From positions 18,993-82,992 of the forward strand of contig BEXV01001398.1 in assembly GCA_003118195.1 (NCBI GenBank): a DNA stretch of 64,000 bases, in the 5' to 3' direction. Each line of letters begins with the position of its first letter. The stretch's first letter is position 1. Source of the stretch: Hemicentrotus pulcherrimus. Lineage: Eukaryota; Echinodermata; Echinoidea; Camarodonta; Strongylocentrotidae. Position numbers and translations under genes: made by a program. The notes beneath the pieces are model-generated. The model worked only from the letters and a program-made list of their open reading frames with translations. It did no database searches and had not been told where the DNA came from. Of this stretch, positions 53,446 through 64,000 are shown piece after piece.

Positions 53446-53505
53446 GCACTAAAAAAATTAGCCCCTAAAACACTTCTGCCTTCGAGAAAAAATGAAAATA
53501 AAAAG
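53446..53505 (-). repeat. Interspersed repeat fragment (family N), copy 3
   Basis: AAAAAATTAGCCCCTAAAAC and ACTTCTGCCTTCGAGAAAAA are the reverse complement of 15463-15513. Confidence 0.75.
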
Positions 53506-53769
53506 AAAAATCAGACCCAGATAAAATCATCATCTCTTTTTTATATCTATTTTCTTCATATTCATTTTTAGAACAAATTGCTCAGCTTTGTAGTTTGTGG
53601 TCTTGAATTATTTTCTCATAGCTTACTTAAGCAACTATTAAAATAAAATTAAATAGAATATCCCGCTCGATCCCCCGCCCCTTCTAAAAAGAAAACGGTA
53701 GTCTACAGCAAAACATTGAAATCTCATTTCCTTTATGCCAATAAAGAAACGCTTCAGCTAACAAACGCC

Positions 53770-53906
53770 ATATGTGATTGGTTAGGAACTTGCCTTATTT
53801 GTTAAATTGACCAATAGCCTTGCCGTTTCGTGTTTGTTCACCAACTAACTTGATCATACGCAAAACACCGAGTCCAGGGACGCTTGGCGCCAGATACATC
53901 GCACCG
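53770..53906 (+). promoter_or_regulatory. Probable PDS5 promoter and non-coding first exon
   Basis: An inverted CCAAT (ATTGG at 53777) and a direct CCAAT (53811-53815) are followed by a GC-richer segment ending in CACCG|GTAAGTG, a near-perfect donor at 53907. The next good acceptor on the strand is at 55616, in front of the exon with the PDS5 start codon. A non-coding first exon ending at 53906 is therefore likely. The transcription start cannot be fixed from sequence. Confidence 0.5.
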
Positions 53907-55616
53907 GTAAGTGAAATAAACCCTAAAATTCGAGCTTTTTTCTTGTTGCCATGAAGAAAATATAGTGCTCTCGTATTCAGGAGTTTATTTTTTCATTTGA
54001 TTTTGCATTTTGTATGTCTGTGATTGTGGGATATTAGCTTTTAATTTACTTCATATGGGGACGACAAGATCCCGATCAAATTGCAGGGAATTGTCAATTT
54101 GTAGTCCCAGTCACTGCGATATGCGGGTGTCTCTTTGGTAGAAAGTCAAATCATGTTTAATTATTTTTAATGTTAACTTCTGTGGTTGTTTCGTGATATG
54201 TGAATTGAGAGATATATTTGATGTTTTATAATGAAAAGTAGCATGATTCCATGAGTTATTGCTTTCTATTTTTTTGTTTTTGTTTTGATTGAGTCATTTG
54301 AAATATTGACCTAAAATTGTTGAGTGTTCAGAGAGTGAGACTGAGAGATGGAAAACTGCCCTGTTGTTTTGGCTTTGACTTTTGAGTTATGTTAAGCTTT
54401 TTGTTGCTTTTTAGATGCCTATTTTGCACATTATTTTGATTTCCATCATCAACAAATGAAAATGAATATAAAGTTGAGATGCATCCAAAAGTGCAAAACT
54501 AGCTTGTTTCAAAATTAAATATCTCTTGAAAAAAAAACTTGATTTTATTCAGCAGGCCAGGTTCAGCGAATGCAAACACTTTTTACATGTTTTATCTAAT
54601 CCATTAAAATTCAATGATTATGAGTAAGGTTAACTAAAAAAGGCTCTGGTTCAAATTAGAAAGAGCAATCAGGGTCTATTATTTATTATTTGTCACTTTC
54701 TGGAGTTTCTGCAAGTTGCAGTTCTACGGAAATCAGTCATAGCCAGGGTCTATGTCATAGACCTCTACTTATACTTTTATAGACCCCCAGAGTCTAGTGT
54801 TAATTTAAAAAAAAAAGGAATTTAATTGGTTTTTGCTTGAAATGAATTAAAATGTCTGTACTAGGGCCTCTGATCACCAAATTGTCTGGATCTGGATGAT
54901 TTAGTAGTCAGCAAAATGTCCTTGTGGACAATATGATTGACTGCATGTACAAGGTTCAGCAAAGAGACCTTAATTATTGGGATTCACATTGTTTTTTAAA
55001 GCTTGAAAGAGTTGTACTCGGAGATTGGAGCTCGTTCTAATTTTGTATTGTACAAAAAAAATAATCTTGGAATACCATTGATTGATCTAGGACAAATCTG
55101 CACAAATTTCTGCATGTTCCTAACTCTGTCATGTACTTACGCAACAGTATGTCCATAAGGAACAAAGCCATTGCAAACAGGGAGAAGTCATTAAGCAGGA
55201 CTNATAATACCAAACAACAACAACAACATGAAATGTTGCAGTTACAAAGAGTTTTAGAAAGGATTTACGTGTGGTCACCTTTGAATTTTTAGACATTTTT
55301 AAGTAGGATCCAAAATCATAACCTGAAAGTAGTTTATTACTATATTTCTTGTCTTAAAATCACTTTAGATTTCAGAGCTTTCCTGCCATTTATAGCTGAA
55401 ATACATAATGCATACCAAAATTCCTGAATTTCATTTACTTACTTTTGTTATATCATACAATGATGTTTAAATTTGTGATCAATTTTTCTGAGGGCACTGT
55501 CTGATTTGCTTTAGCCTAAAATACATGTATTCTTATTTTTGTTACCTCTTTTTCTCACTCCCTCACTTTATTTCTCCTTCTCATGCACTCTCTCTCTCAT
55601 CTACTTTTGCATTTAG
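53907..55616 (+). other. Probable PDS5 intron 1, no gene seen
   Basis: AT-rich sequence between the predicted donor at 53907 and the T-rich acceptor TTTTGCATTTAG at 55605-55616. I see no conserved coding signal. One ambiguous base is at 55203, beside a short CAA repeat (55210-55228). Confidence 0.5.
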
Positions 55617-58600
55617 GATGGTCACATAATGTTCTAGTGCATACTACCTGGAGATAAATCAAGAAGTGACTTGTGTTCATCTAAAGGTGCCACTAGCTAT
55701 CTGTTTGTTAGACAAGCCCATCCAAGTCATACAGGATGACTAGGTCAAAGGTCAGCAGGGTCATTCCTGTGACCTATCCTCCTGGAGCCAAGGAGTTGAC
55801 CCCTGACCTTTCCAAGGATGAAATGGTTAGACGTCTCAAAGTGAGTAGACATTGCTAATGTTTCAAATGTGCGTTTTGACATGTTAATTGAACAGTTTAG
55901 CTGTCTTGTTAAATTACTTTATGCATGACAACTTATTGGAGAATATTTTTCATTGGTAATCCAAAAAAGTATGTGCAAGCTCAGGCTGATTGGATGATGT
56001 AATTATATGTATTTGTTGTGGCTGTGCATACAAATGTTCCTGCTGCCTACGACTGTCAGTGAAATTGTAGAAAAATGTTTAGTGCAATCCACCCTCCCAA
56101 CTCTCATTGACTGTAAAATAGACAGAGGTCTTCAGAGACACAAAAGGTGGACTAAAAATGCTTGACATAGCGGAAAACAGTGGCCAAATCTTGTTAGCTG
56201 TGAAATATGATTTAAAATGAATCTCAAAGCAGTCTGCATGATTCAGCAGTATACCATCTTTTCTTGAATGTCTAGATGTTGGCCAGGGTGTTCCAAGACA
56301 TGGAACAGGAAGAAGACACCACCGCGTACGAGCCCCTTGCCCTCCACCTCCTGGAACCCTTCCTCTTCAAGCATTCCAGCAAGGATGTCCGGCTTCTTGT
56401 GGGTTGCTGTCTGGCTGATGTCTTCAGGATATTAGCTCCTGAGGCACCGTATAGGACTGGCGAGCAGCTCAAGGTATTGACATTTCAGATTTCAGCCTAT
56501 TTGCCAGACAGAGGGGCCTTAATGCCTGAAATAAGTAATGTGATTGCTATATGTTGAACTGCATCAACAAAAACCATGATCAAATAGTCACATCTCAACA
56601 TGCAAATGAATTGCTATGGAGTGTAGAAAATATACAATCTCTCTGCAACAAAAGCCTCTTTGCTTTCAAGCTTAGCTAATGTGGCAATCGTTCTCCATGA
56701 TTACTTCATGTGAGTCTTACAATGTAACGTCTATTATCATGATTATGTTGTTATTAGTTTGTAACTTTGGTTTAAAAAAACATGCAGAGAAATGAAATAA
56801 GCCAAATCAAAATAATTCCAGGCATGAAAATATGAAGCATCTTGATTTCAGTGGTAATCTAGAGCTAGGGCGATGGAGTATTGTGGTTCTTGTATACAAT
56901 TTCACTCACATATTCTCTTTTCTTTTTATCCGGAGCTTCAATGAACCATGCATATTTGACAGTTTAATGGTTATAGCCGGCCAATCTTGCAATGCGACGC
57001 TAAAGGGGTTCAATGATTTCTTTGTACATGAATTTGATTTATAGGAAATTCTTGCATGAAATATTTTTGACTGGTACATGACTTTGTAGTAGAGTAAAGC
57101 TTGATTTCTATGCACAAAACCTCTTGTGTTGCCCCATCCTTTTGACCACATGGAATCTTCATTTCTAAGTATGTATTTTCATTTTTTATCTCCTCATCCA
57201 GTTGATATTCCAATTCCTGAACAAGCAGCTGTGGGGTTTAGAGAACGTAGACGGTCCCTCGTGGAAGAGGTATTTCTACCTGTTGGAGAACCTGGCCATG
57301 GTGAAGTCCTTCAACATCTGCATGGAGCTGGAAGACTCTGCAGAGATCTTTGTGGAGCTCTTCACCATCTTCTTCAGCATCATCAAGTAGGTTAACCCAT
57401 GATAATAGGACAGTTGCTCTGGCAACAATTATTTCAGGTGGTATGTTTTTAAAGTTATAGCATTTTAGGTTAAAGTTATGGATAGGTGGTCCTTATTAAT
57501 GGCGGGCCATATAAGATCTATTCCATATAAGATCCATTCCATATAAGATCCATTCCATATAAGATCCATTGCATATAAGATCCATTCCATATAATATCCA
57601 TTCCATATAAGATCCATTCCGTATAAGATCCATTCCATTTAAGATCCATTCCATATAAGATCCATTCTATAAAAGATCCATTCCATATAAGATCCATTTC
57701 ATTTCGTATAAGATCCATTCCATATAAGATCCATTTCATATAAGATCCATTCCATCTTTTTGCTTTGCTGTGATTACTATTCATTATCTTCAATGTATCT
57801 CTTACAGTGAGAAACACACTCCCAAGGTGCGCACCTTCATGCTTGATGTGATTTGTCCATTGATCAGTGAGAACGACGTGGTTCCTCAAGAACTCCTGGA
57901 GGTGATCCTATCCAATCTCCTGGACTCCAAGCTGCTGCAGAATCCTCAAGCTCATGAATTGGCCAAGGATCTGGTCAAGAGAACCTCCACCAGCATCGAA
58001 CCTTCCATCCAAGCAGTAAGCTCTCTATGTGTTTGAGATACGGAATGATTTACTGATGTTGTGTATCCCTGAACATTGTTGTAGTTGAGTCCTCAGAAAA
58101 AAAATTTGGGGAAAAAAAGTTTACATTATGACTCATGTAGGGGGGGGGGGTGATAACAAAACCACCATGACAGCGAGAACGTAGTGTCCACACGGATCTT
58201 GCTCCCTTTTTCTCCTAGCACATGAGGGTTGAAGTTACCAAAATTTTACTAAAAGAGCTAAAGGAAAGGGTTTATTATTTTTTTTGGGGGGGGGGGGTTA
58301 CAAATTGTGAAAAGTTTATCAAAGGATACACTGAATTCTTTGTCATAGATTTGTCTAAGACTTGTGTTTTTTTTTTCTTTTCGCTTTCACACTGACAATA
58401 TACTTGTGCCTATAACCCATTCAGGAATTACATGCTTTATATTGCTTTATAATCACTGTTTTATAAAATTATTATTGTGGCATTATAGCGTAGTTCAGCT
58501 TGTTATGCAAGCTAGCGTAAGATTTAGCATTGTTTTGTGACTGTTCTACTTTATTGCCTGCCAAATTCATGAATTGATTGACCAATCACAATGGCATAAC

Positions 58601-61600
58601 TTATTCTCTTTCTTTTGTGATTTCTTTCTCAGTTCTTCAATAATGTGATGATCCTTGGTAGGAGTTCAACCAGTGACCTCGCCAGTCACTCCTATGAGCT
58701 TGTCTACCAGCTCCACACCATATCCAGTAACCTCCTCCTAGCAGTCCTTCCACAGCTAGAATTCAAACTCAAGGTATTTTTTTCTGCATTTGTCAACATA
58801 ATGAAAAAGTAATACCGTAAATCTCCGTGTATAAGACGCACCCTGACTTTTGAGATTAAAAAAAAAAAAAAAAATATCGACGGCAGGATCGAACCCGGGC
58901 CGACACACACATAGATTGCCACCCGTAGCCAGCGCCTTAGACCGCGCGGCTATCACGCACCAATGCCTTATCAGGGAGTTTTTAGTAGTGTATGCATTGA
59001 AATGGATTCAAATGGCGACTTCGCGTGCTGGATACGGCCCCTTCTTTTACTTTTGCAATGTATTGGCACAAATTACTGCATTTAGATCTAAATCTGTACC
59101 ATATTGCCAAAAAGTAAAAGAAGGGACATGAAAGATTGTTTCTTACGAAGCTAGCTGCTGCGCAGGTTGCCCCCGTGTATTGAGCTGCATGATACAGGTG
59201 AGTGAGCTGAAGACACGGGAGAGCTTCGGCCGGCAAAGTGCTTTGCGAAGGGCATAATTTATCGAGACTGAAAAAAAAATCAAAATCAAAATCTCTTCCC
59301 TTCAAATTAGGAACGTAGTTTTACTTCATATAGTAGATTCTATTCTTTGTTTTCATTATGAAATTCATGTTGAGACACAGAGATTTTTGAAAACCAATAA
59401 AAAGTTGCATTTTGAGGACTCAAAATATTCTGTACCTGTGTATACGACGCACCCCGACTTTTGAATTTTCCAGACGGTAAAAAAAGTGTGTCTTATAAAC
59501 AGAGATTTACGGTATATAAACTAGGTACAGTGAAACCTCTCTATATAGACCACCCAAGAGAGACAAGAAAAGTGGTCTTAATAGGCAGATGGTCTTCATG
59601 TACAGGTGCCTATAGTACATGTTTCAATTAGAAACTATTTTCAAGGGAAACAAAGAATGTGGTCTTTGTAGACAGGTGGTCACTAAAACAGATTTGACTG
59701 TACATATATATTATCAACAAAAGTCAAAATACATATATAATCATATCAATATTTATATCAAATAGATAATTATACCTTTCAAAAAACAAATAGTTCACAA
59801 ATAATTAAAAAATTAAAAAAACTGTAGAAGACCACCATATCGTCGCTGTTTTCACGAAGTGACGGTAATGAAAAAAAATTGCATTCACTTTGCGTTACGA
59901 TTTTCCTCACTACCGTCACTTCGTGAAAACAAGGACGATATGATGGCAGGTATTTTATGGTTGAACTATGGTATCTGAACCAGCCAAGCATCTCAGTCAT
60001 TACTATTTTGTTTAGGATATTTAAAGCTAAAATGACCCTTTGGAATTCTTCATTTTGGGATCCTTCCTCAATATTTCCTGCATATATTGAGCAATCTGGA
60101 AATAATTATTTTTAGTCTATACCTTAACAAATATCTATGGCATGTTCAGAGTGGTCTAATTTGCTCTTTTTATTGTGTGTCACTTTATATGTTTGATATT
60201 TGTGAAAATGGGACAAGATATATGCAAAATCTTGTTGTAAACTTTGTTAGTAGGCTACATGTACATTTAGATGGTTTGAATTGCATATAAGGCAATAAAT
60301 GATTATATCATTAGTGCAAGTAAATTTCAGGGGGGAAATATAACCTTTGATACAAGTAATGCCCAGACTTAAATATAAGACATTTTCTATCTTTCTTCAA
60401 AATGTGTTTGTCTGTATCTAATCTATATCTGTTAATTGCCTACTTACAGAGCAATGATGAGCGAGAGAGAATGGCAGTGACCAAGCTACTAGGACGGATG
60501 TTTTCAGACAGAGATTCAGATCTGGCAACTCAAAATAAACCACTGTGGAGCTGCTTCTTAGGAAGGTATAACTCACTTATTTTCCATCTTTCCATCTTCC
60601 TCTCCCCCAATTCTGATATCGAGGTCCCTTTCCGTCTTTCAGTCTCCATCTTCTCGATTTTATAGATTGTGAATTTTTCTCACCTTTCCCTTTTCTATCT
60701 TTTTCTGTACCTTTTCCTTACTCTTTTTGCTCTTTCTTTTCAATCTCTTTCTTTTTTTTTTCTTCCTCCCCATATATCTCTCCTTCCTTTTTTCCTCACC
60801 ATTCCTTCCTTTTATTGTATCTCATAATTTCTGTATTTTGCAGTTTATACTTCTCCACTTGATATTATCTTTTCTATCAGATGTTTTGTTTGACTAATAT
60901 GACTTATATTCTGGATGAGTGTAGTGATTCACCACATGACCTTAAAGGTAAAGACCGGTTTTGTAAACGTCCCCCTCTCAAAAAATGAAATTGAAGCTCT
61001 TATTACCAATAATGTGAAAGAATATATTTTGACTAATACGTGATCATACAAATTTTGCCGAGAAACCGCCTACTGATTAATATATTTGGTAAATTATCAT
61101 ATCTATTTGGACCTGATAAATATAACGCACATGTCGCGCACGTGTCGTGTAGTCTCATATACATCTCTCTGTGTACAGTGCTTGTAACTTTACCAAGACT
61201 GGGCCAAATTTCTTATCATTTTGATGATTCCAGAACCTTGCAGTACACACCAATACTTGTATGCTAGATGATCAACCTTTTCTGATCGATTCTACATTGT
61301 TTCTTTCACAGTGCAATCGCATGACCATAACTGGTCTTTATCTTTAACATCATTTTAAGAAAATTTAATATTAAAAGATAGAGAGAGAAAGAGAGGGGGT
61401 GGAAAGGTGGGATCATGCTATATCTTTTAATAGAATGATTGATATTATTTGGGGGCCACTGTGAATCAGAGTCTCAAGCTATGCTCAGTATGATTCACTG
61501 TGATTCTCTCTTTTGCACTGCCAGGTTCAGCGACATCAGTATACCCATCCGAATGGAGTGTGTAAAGTTTGTACCCCAGTTTGTCATCCATCACCCCTAC

Positions 61601-63255
61601 CTTGTCACAGATCTCTCAGGTACGATTAACTTTTCATCATGCCTAGGCCCAACCAAAACTTTTCCATTTCGATGTCAGTTTATTTCTTAATTTTTTTAAT
61701 GCACGTACTTCCCATGCTTTTCTATCCTACGATGCATTCTAGGTTACTTCGAAACCATCTCTATGCCGGTTCGATGTGGAGAAACAAAGTGGAAACACAG
61801 CAGGAAATTCAGGATTTTAAACATCCAAAATTTCTCTAGCCTTTGCGTTGTTGATCCGTTTCCCCTAAATTGCATGGGAAATGCAGCTTAGCTATATTGA
61901 TGTCACTTTAGATCCAATTCAAATTCAAATTGCATTCCCAGGCGATATCAGCTTTTTTCTCTGATTTTCACATCAAAATGGAAATGCATGGGCTCTACGC
62001 ATTAGTGTGACCTTGGCGTTACTTGGTAATGTTGCAATGCAAGCGTTATTGGCAAGTGCAATTAAGTACCATAAAGGGCATTGTATTTTAATTATGATAC
62101 ACTAACAATATTATTCAGTATATCAGATCATACATGTATCTATTACAAACGTTGGTACTGCTAGCTCTAAACAAACCATCAAAAGTTTTTATATTATATA
62201 CTTCAAGTCGATCCACATATTAAAAGTGAGATGATGACATAGTTCAGGTTGTATTTTATACTCATACTGGTTGCTGTCTATTGGTGATACAAGGAACAAT
62301 ATCAGGATGTCACCACCCACAAAATAGAATAGAGTTGAAATAAAATATTAGACAGAGATAACAGAATTGATGATAATAATTACTTTTGAGATTATCATTC
62401 AAGGAGTTAGTGGTTTCTTTAACAAAGAGATTCATGTCACATGTCCCTTTCATATATACATCCAGATCGTCTACGGGAGAGGGCCCATGACACAGATGAG
62501 GGGGTAAGGCAAGGAGTGGTGACAGCCATCGTAGCCACTGCCAAACGAGATATCAGCAACTTGAAGGAAGATCTTCTAACCTTGGTCAAAGAAAGAACAC
62601 TGGACAAAAAGGTGAGACATGTGTTATCTGGGATGTAATTGCTTATTTGATATAGATGACGTGTATTGTAAACCCTTTTTTCTTTTCAGTAGCTGCGCCA
62701 TCTTTAAAGAGGCCTTAAAAAATTGCATTCCCACTAGTGATTTAATGTCATTTAATTCATACGATGTATAATTGTATTTTGTATTCCTCAAATCTGTGCT
62801 ATGGTACGATGGTACTTGTAGGGGGGTACTTTCGGCTTTTAGCACCCCTAAATACCTGATATCGTTATTTGTTAAATGGTCTGGTGATAGCATGTGTATA
62901 GTAATCCAAGTTTGTGTAATCAGTCATCACAATAAAAGCGTATCCTTCAAGTTAATAAATCAGTAGCTATGCATATATGTTTTTGTAATGACTAAAATTA
63001 TGATATTACAAAGTAACATTTGTTTTCTATAGAGAGCTATATCACAAATATCAAGCAACATCGGACTCGTGTTTGATAATGATCTTTTATTTTCTATGTA
63101 CAGTGGCGTATTCGCAAGGAAGCTGTCCTAGGTCTGGGTCATATCTTCAAGAAATGGTACCATTCTACCGACACTTCCTATGCAGAAAAACAGCAGTTGC
63201 TATGGATTAGGGACAAAGTGCTCCACATGTACTATCAGCCCAATATTGAAGACAG
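55617..63255 (+). CDS. PDS5B: Sister chromatid cohesion protein PDS5 homologue, N-terminal about 448 residues (continues past window)
   Basis: PDS5 is a HEAT-repeat protein that binds the cohesin RAD21 subunit and cooperates with WAPL, sororin and the acetyltransferase in cohesin loading and release. Coding exons: 55736-55840 (ATG at 55736 in an exon starting about 55617), 56276-56473, 57202-57386, 57808-58015, 58633-58773, 60450-60565, 61525-61619, 62466-62611, 63104-63255. All are GT/AG and in phase, and exon 63104 ends in split codon AG|. Landmarks: [11 protein letters not shown] at the N-terminus, [16 protein letters not shown] with the PDS5 signature APEAPY (residues 89-94), [24 protein letters not shown]-like [53 protein letters not shown] and [17 protein letters not shown]. 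Invertebrates usually have one PDS5 gene equivalent to vertebrate PDS5A and PDS5B; the symbol is for that pair. The start is preferred because it aligns with the family and follows a good acceptor. Confidence 0.93.
57507..57752. repeat. 16-bp minisatellite in a PDS5 intron
   Basis: About 15 units of CCATATAAGATCCATT in tandem, with one irregular spot near 57699-57712. It lies between exons 57202-57386 and 57808-58015, ending about 55 bases before the next acceptor. Confidence 0.95.
58812..59515. mobile_element. Terminal-inverted-repeat element (ATACCGTAAATCTC family), copy 1
   Basis: The left end ATACCGTAAATCTCCGTGTA and the reverse complement of the right end, ATACCGTAAATCTCTGTTTA, match closely, followed by TAAGACGCAC / TAAGACACAC. 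It lies in a PDS5 intron between exons 58633 and 60450. Bases 58870-58965 carry a tRNA-like segment on the minus strand (box A-like TAGCCGCGCGGTCTAAGGCG, box B GGGTTCGATCC). Confidence 0.8.
59526..59702. mobile_element. MITE-like element (TACAGTCAAACCTG family), copy 4
   Basis: It starts TACAGTGAAACCTCTCTATA and ends CAGATTTGACTGTA. It is in a PDS5 intron, 10 bases after the element at 58812-59515, so two different inverted-repeat elements are side by side. Confidence 0.8.
59828..59946. repeat. Large inverted repeat (hairpin)
   Basis: CCATATCGTC and CTGTTTTCACGAAGTGACGG are answered by CCGTCACTTCGTGAAAACA and GACGATATGATGG about 40 bases later. Arms are close to 38 bases with few mismatches. 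It is in a PDS5 intron. Confidence 0.85.
60945..61345. mobile_element. Possible MITE-like element in a PDS5 intron
   Basis: TTAAAGGTAAAGACCGGTTT at the left and the reverse complement of the right end, TTAAAGATAAAGACCAGTTA, are similar (14-17 of 20 bases). The 400-base interior has no coding frame of note. Confidence 0.6.
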
Positions 63256-64000
63256 GTAAATATCCACATCTCTAACTCACTTTTAGAATCGCTCAACTAA
63301 TTTTCCCAATAGACAGGGAATTATGAAGCTTAGATGTATGCCTATGGAATAACAACATGCACTCATGAAATTAATATGAAATATTTTTCATTAAGTCAAA
63401 GTTCTCATAAGCTAGTATTCAGTAGTGGTAAGCTCCATCCTTATCAACAAAATTTAAAGATAGAATATAAATAGATAGATATAGAAATAAATGAGTAAAG
63501 TAAATGATTGTAATAATAACTTGTTTCTTAAAAGTCAACATATTTTTTTCCTTTCTTTCCTATAGTTCTGTATAGCATTTCAAATTTATAATTTATGCAG
63601 TTGAAGTAGTTGCCCCTTTTTCCTCTTTAGACACAGTAATAGTTCAATATCTTCTCCCATGGTAATGATAATGGTATTTCCCTTATACCTATGTCTAATA
63701 ATTTAGAATGTTTCAAAATCATGCCATCACATTATTGTCCATTTAAAGCCTATCTGCACTAGTTTGGCCAGGAGGGATTAAATCTCCCTGCAAGGTCACT
63801 GACAGGTGGTTATCTCATCAAATCAGCTCTCAATGAACATAGAAAAAGGGGACCCTGGGGGACCAACAGGTACCGCTAAGGCATTGTTTGCTATATAGAG
63901 GGCGCAGGTAGTGCAGTCCTGCTCTAACTGAATAAAGATCTCCATCTCTCAGTAAACTAGACATGTTAACTCTGATCTAACAAACCTGATTCGACCTTTC
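63256..64000 (+). other. PDS5 intron (window end)
   Basis: After the donor GTAAAT at 63256 no further PDS5 exon is visible up to the window end. Positions 63745-63925 hold a copy of a short inverted-repeat element shared with 1057-1225 and 32588-32768. Confidence 0.5.
63745..63925. mobile_element. Short inverted-repeat element (family D), copy 3
   Basis: CAAGGTCACTGACAGGTGGT, AGAAAAAGGGGACCCTGGGG and GCGCAGGTAGTGCAGT are shared with 32588-32768 and, reversed, with 1057-1225. It is in a PDS5 intron. Confidence 0.75.

Larger units (their letters stand above)
47721..53760. other. Intergenic stretch without recognisable genes
   Basis: About 6 kb of AT-rich DNA between the DCN1-like 3' UTR and the PDS5 promoter. 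Open frames here are short (under about 140 codons), low-complexity or K/I/F-rich, and match no family I recognise. It holds two copies of a short inverted-repeat element (49891-50070 and 52084-52250), a repeat fragment at 53446-53505, and a pyrimidine-rich tract near 51780-51850. Part of it may be extended 3' UTR. Confidence 0.5.

Noticed and set aside
57507..57752. CRISPR-like regular repetition
   Set aside because: Units are contiguous with no spacers, and the context is a eukaryotic intron.
57518..57889. 123-codon minus-strand frame with repeating [14 protein letters not shown]
   Set aside because: The 16-bp minisatellite happens to be open in all three minus frames. It is antisense to a PDS5 exon and intron.

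Overview
The window is animal genomic DNA and most probably comes from a sea urchin or a close echinoderm relative. The evidence is short coding exons with GT/AG introns of a few hundred bases, an AT-rich intronic and intergenic background, many short inverted-repeat and tRNA-derived repeats, and long (CAT)n/(CCA)n tracts. The encoded proteins resemble vertebrate orthologues at the level expected of a deuterostome invertebrate. The species call is inference. There is one 871-base run of N (35519-36389) and single Ns at about 15514, 23483 and 55203.

Layout. (1) Positions 1-37.1 kb, minus strand: the 5' part of the cytoplasmic dynein-2 heavy chain gene (DYNC2H1), the retrograde intraflagellar-transport motor of cilia. 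I could place 45 coding exons, all phase-compatible, giving 2658 residues from the start codon at 35171 to the AAA4 P-loop region at base 1. The rest of the motor (AAA4 to the C-terminus) lies outside the window. (2) 36.99-37.26 kb: a likely shared divergent promoter with CCAAT boxes and an NRF1-like palindrome. (3) 37.3-42.4 kb: a repeat-rich stretch with several terminal-inverted-repeat elements. (4) 42.5-46.8 kb, plus strand: a complete six-coding-exon DCN1-like gene (DCUN1D4/5 type, 248 residues), a cullin neddylation factor. (5) 46.8-53.7 kb: its probable long 3' UTR and an intergenic stretch without recognisable genes. (6) 53.8-64 kb, plus strand: the 5' part of PDS5, the cohesin regulator, with one probable non-coding exon and nine coding exons (about 448 residues); it continues beyond the window.

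The three genes have no obvious common pathway. DYNC2H1 and the DCN1-like gene are head-to-head, and PDS5 follows in tandem. There is no operon and no sign of an organised defence or mobile-gene cluster.

The most unusual observation is that introns of DYNC2H1 carry at least eight decayed partial copies of the gene's own neighbouring exons, derived from six different exons. The clearest case is a triple tandem array of the AAA1 Walker B exon at 12584-13114. Some fragments sit inside or next to (CAT)n tracts. Other notable items are a hAT-like element with an 8-bp target duplication (3666-4898), a TA-flanked inverted-repeat element, a repeat copy interrupted by the assembly gap, a 16-bp minisatellite in a PDS5 intron, and a tandem duplication in the DCN1-like 3' region. 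I found no convincing evidence of a wholly new biological system.
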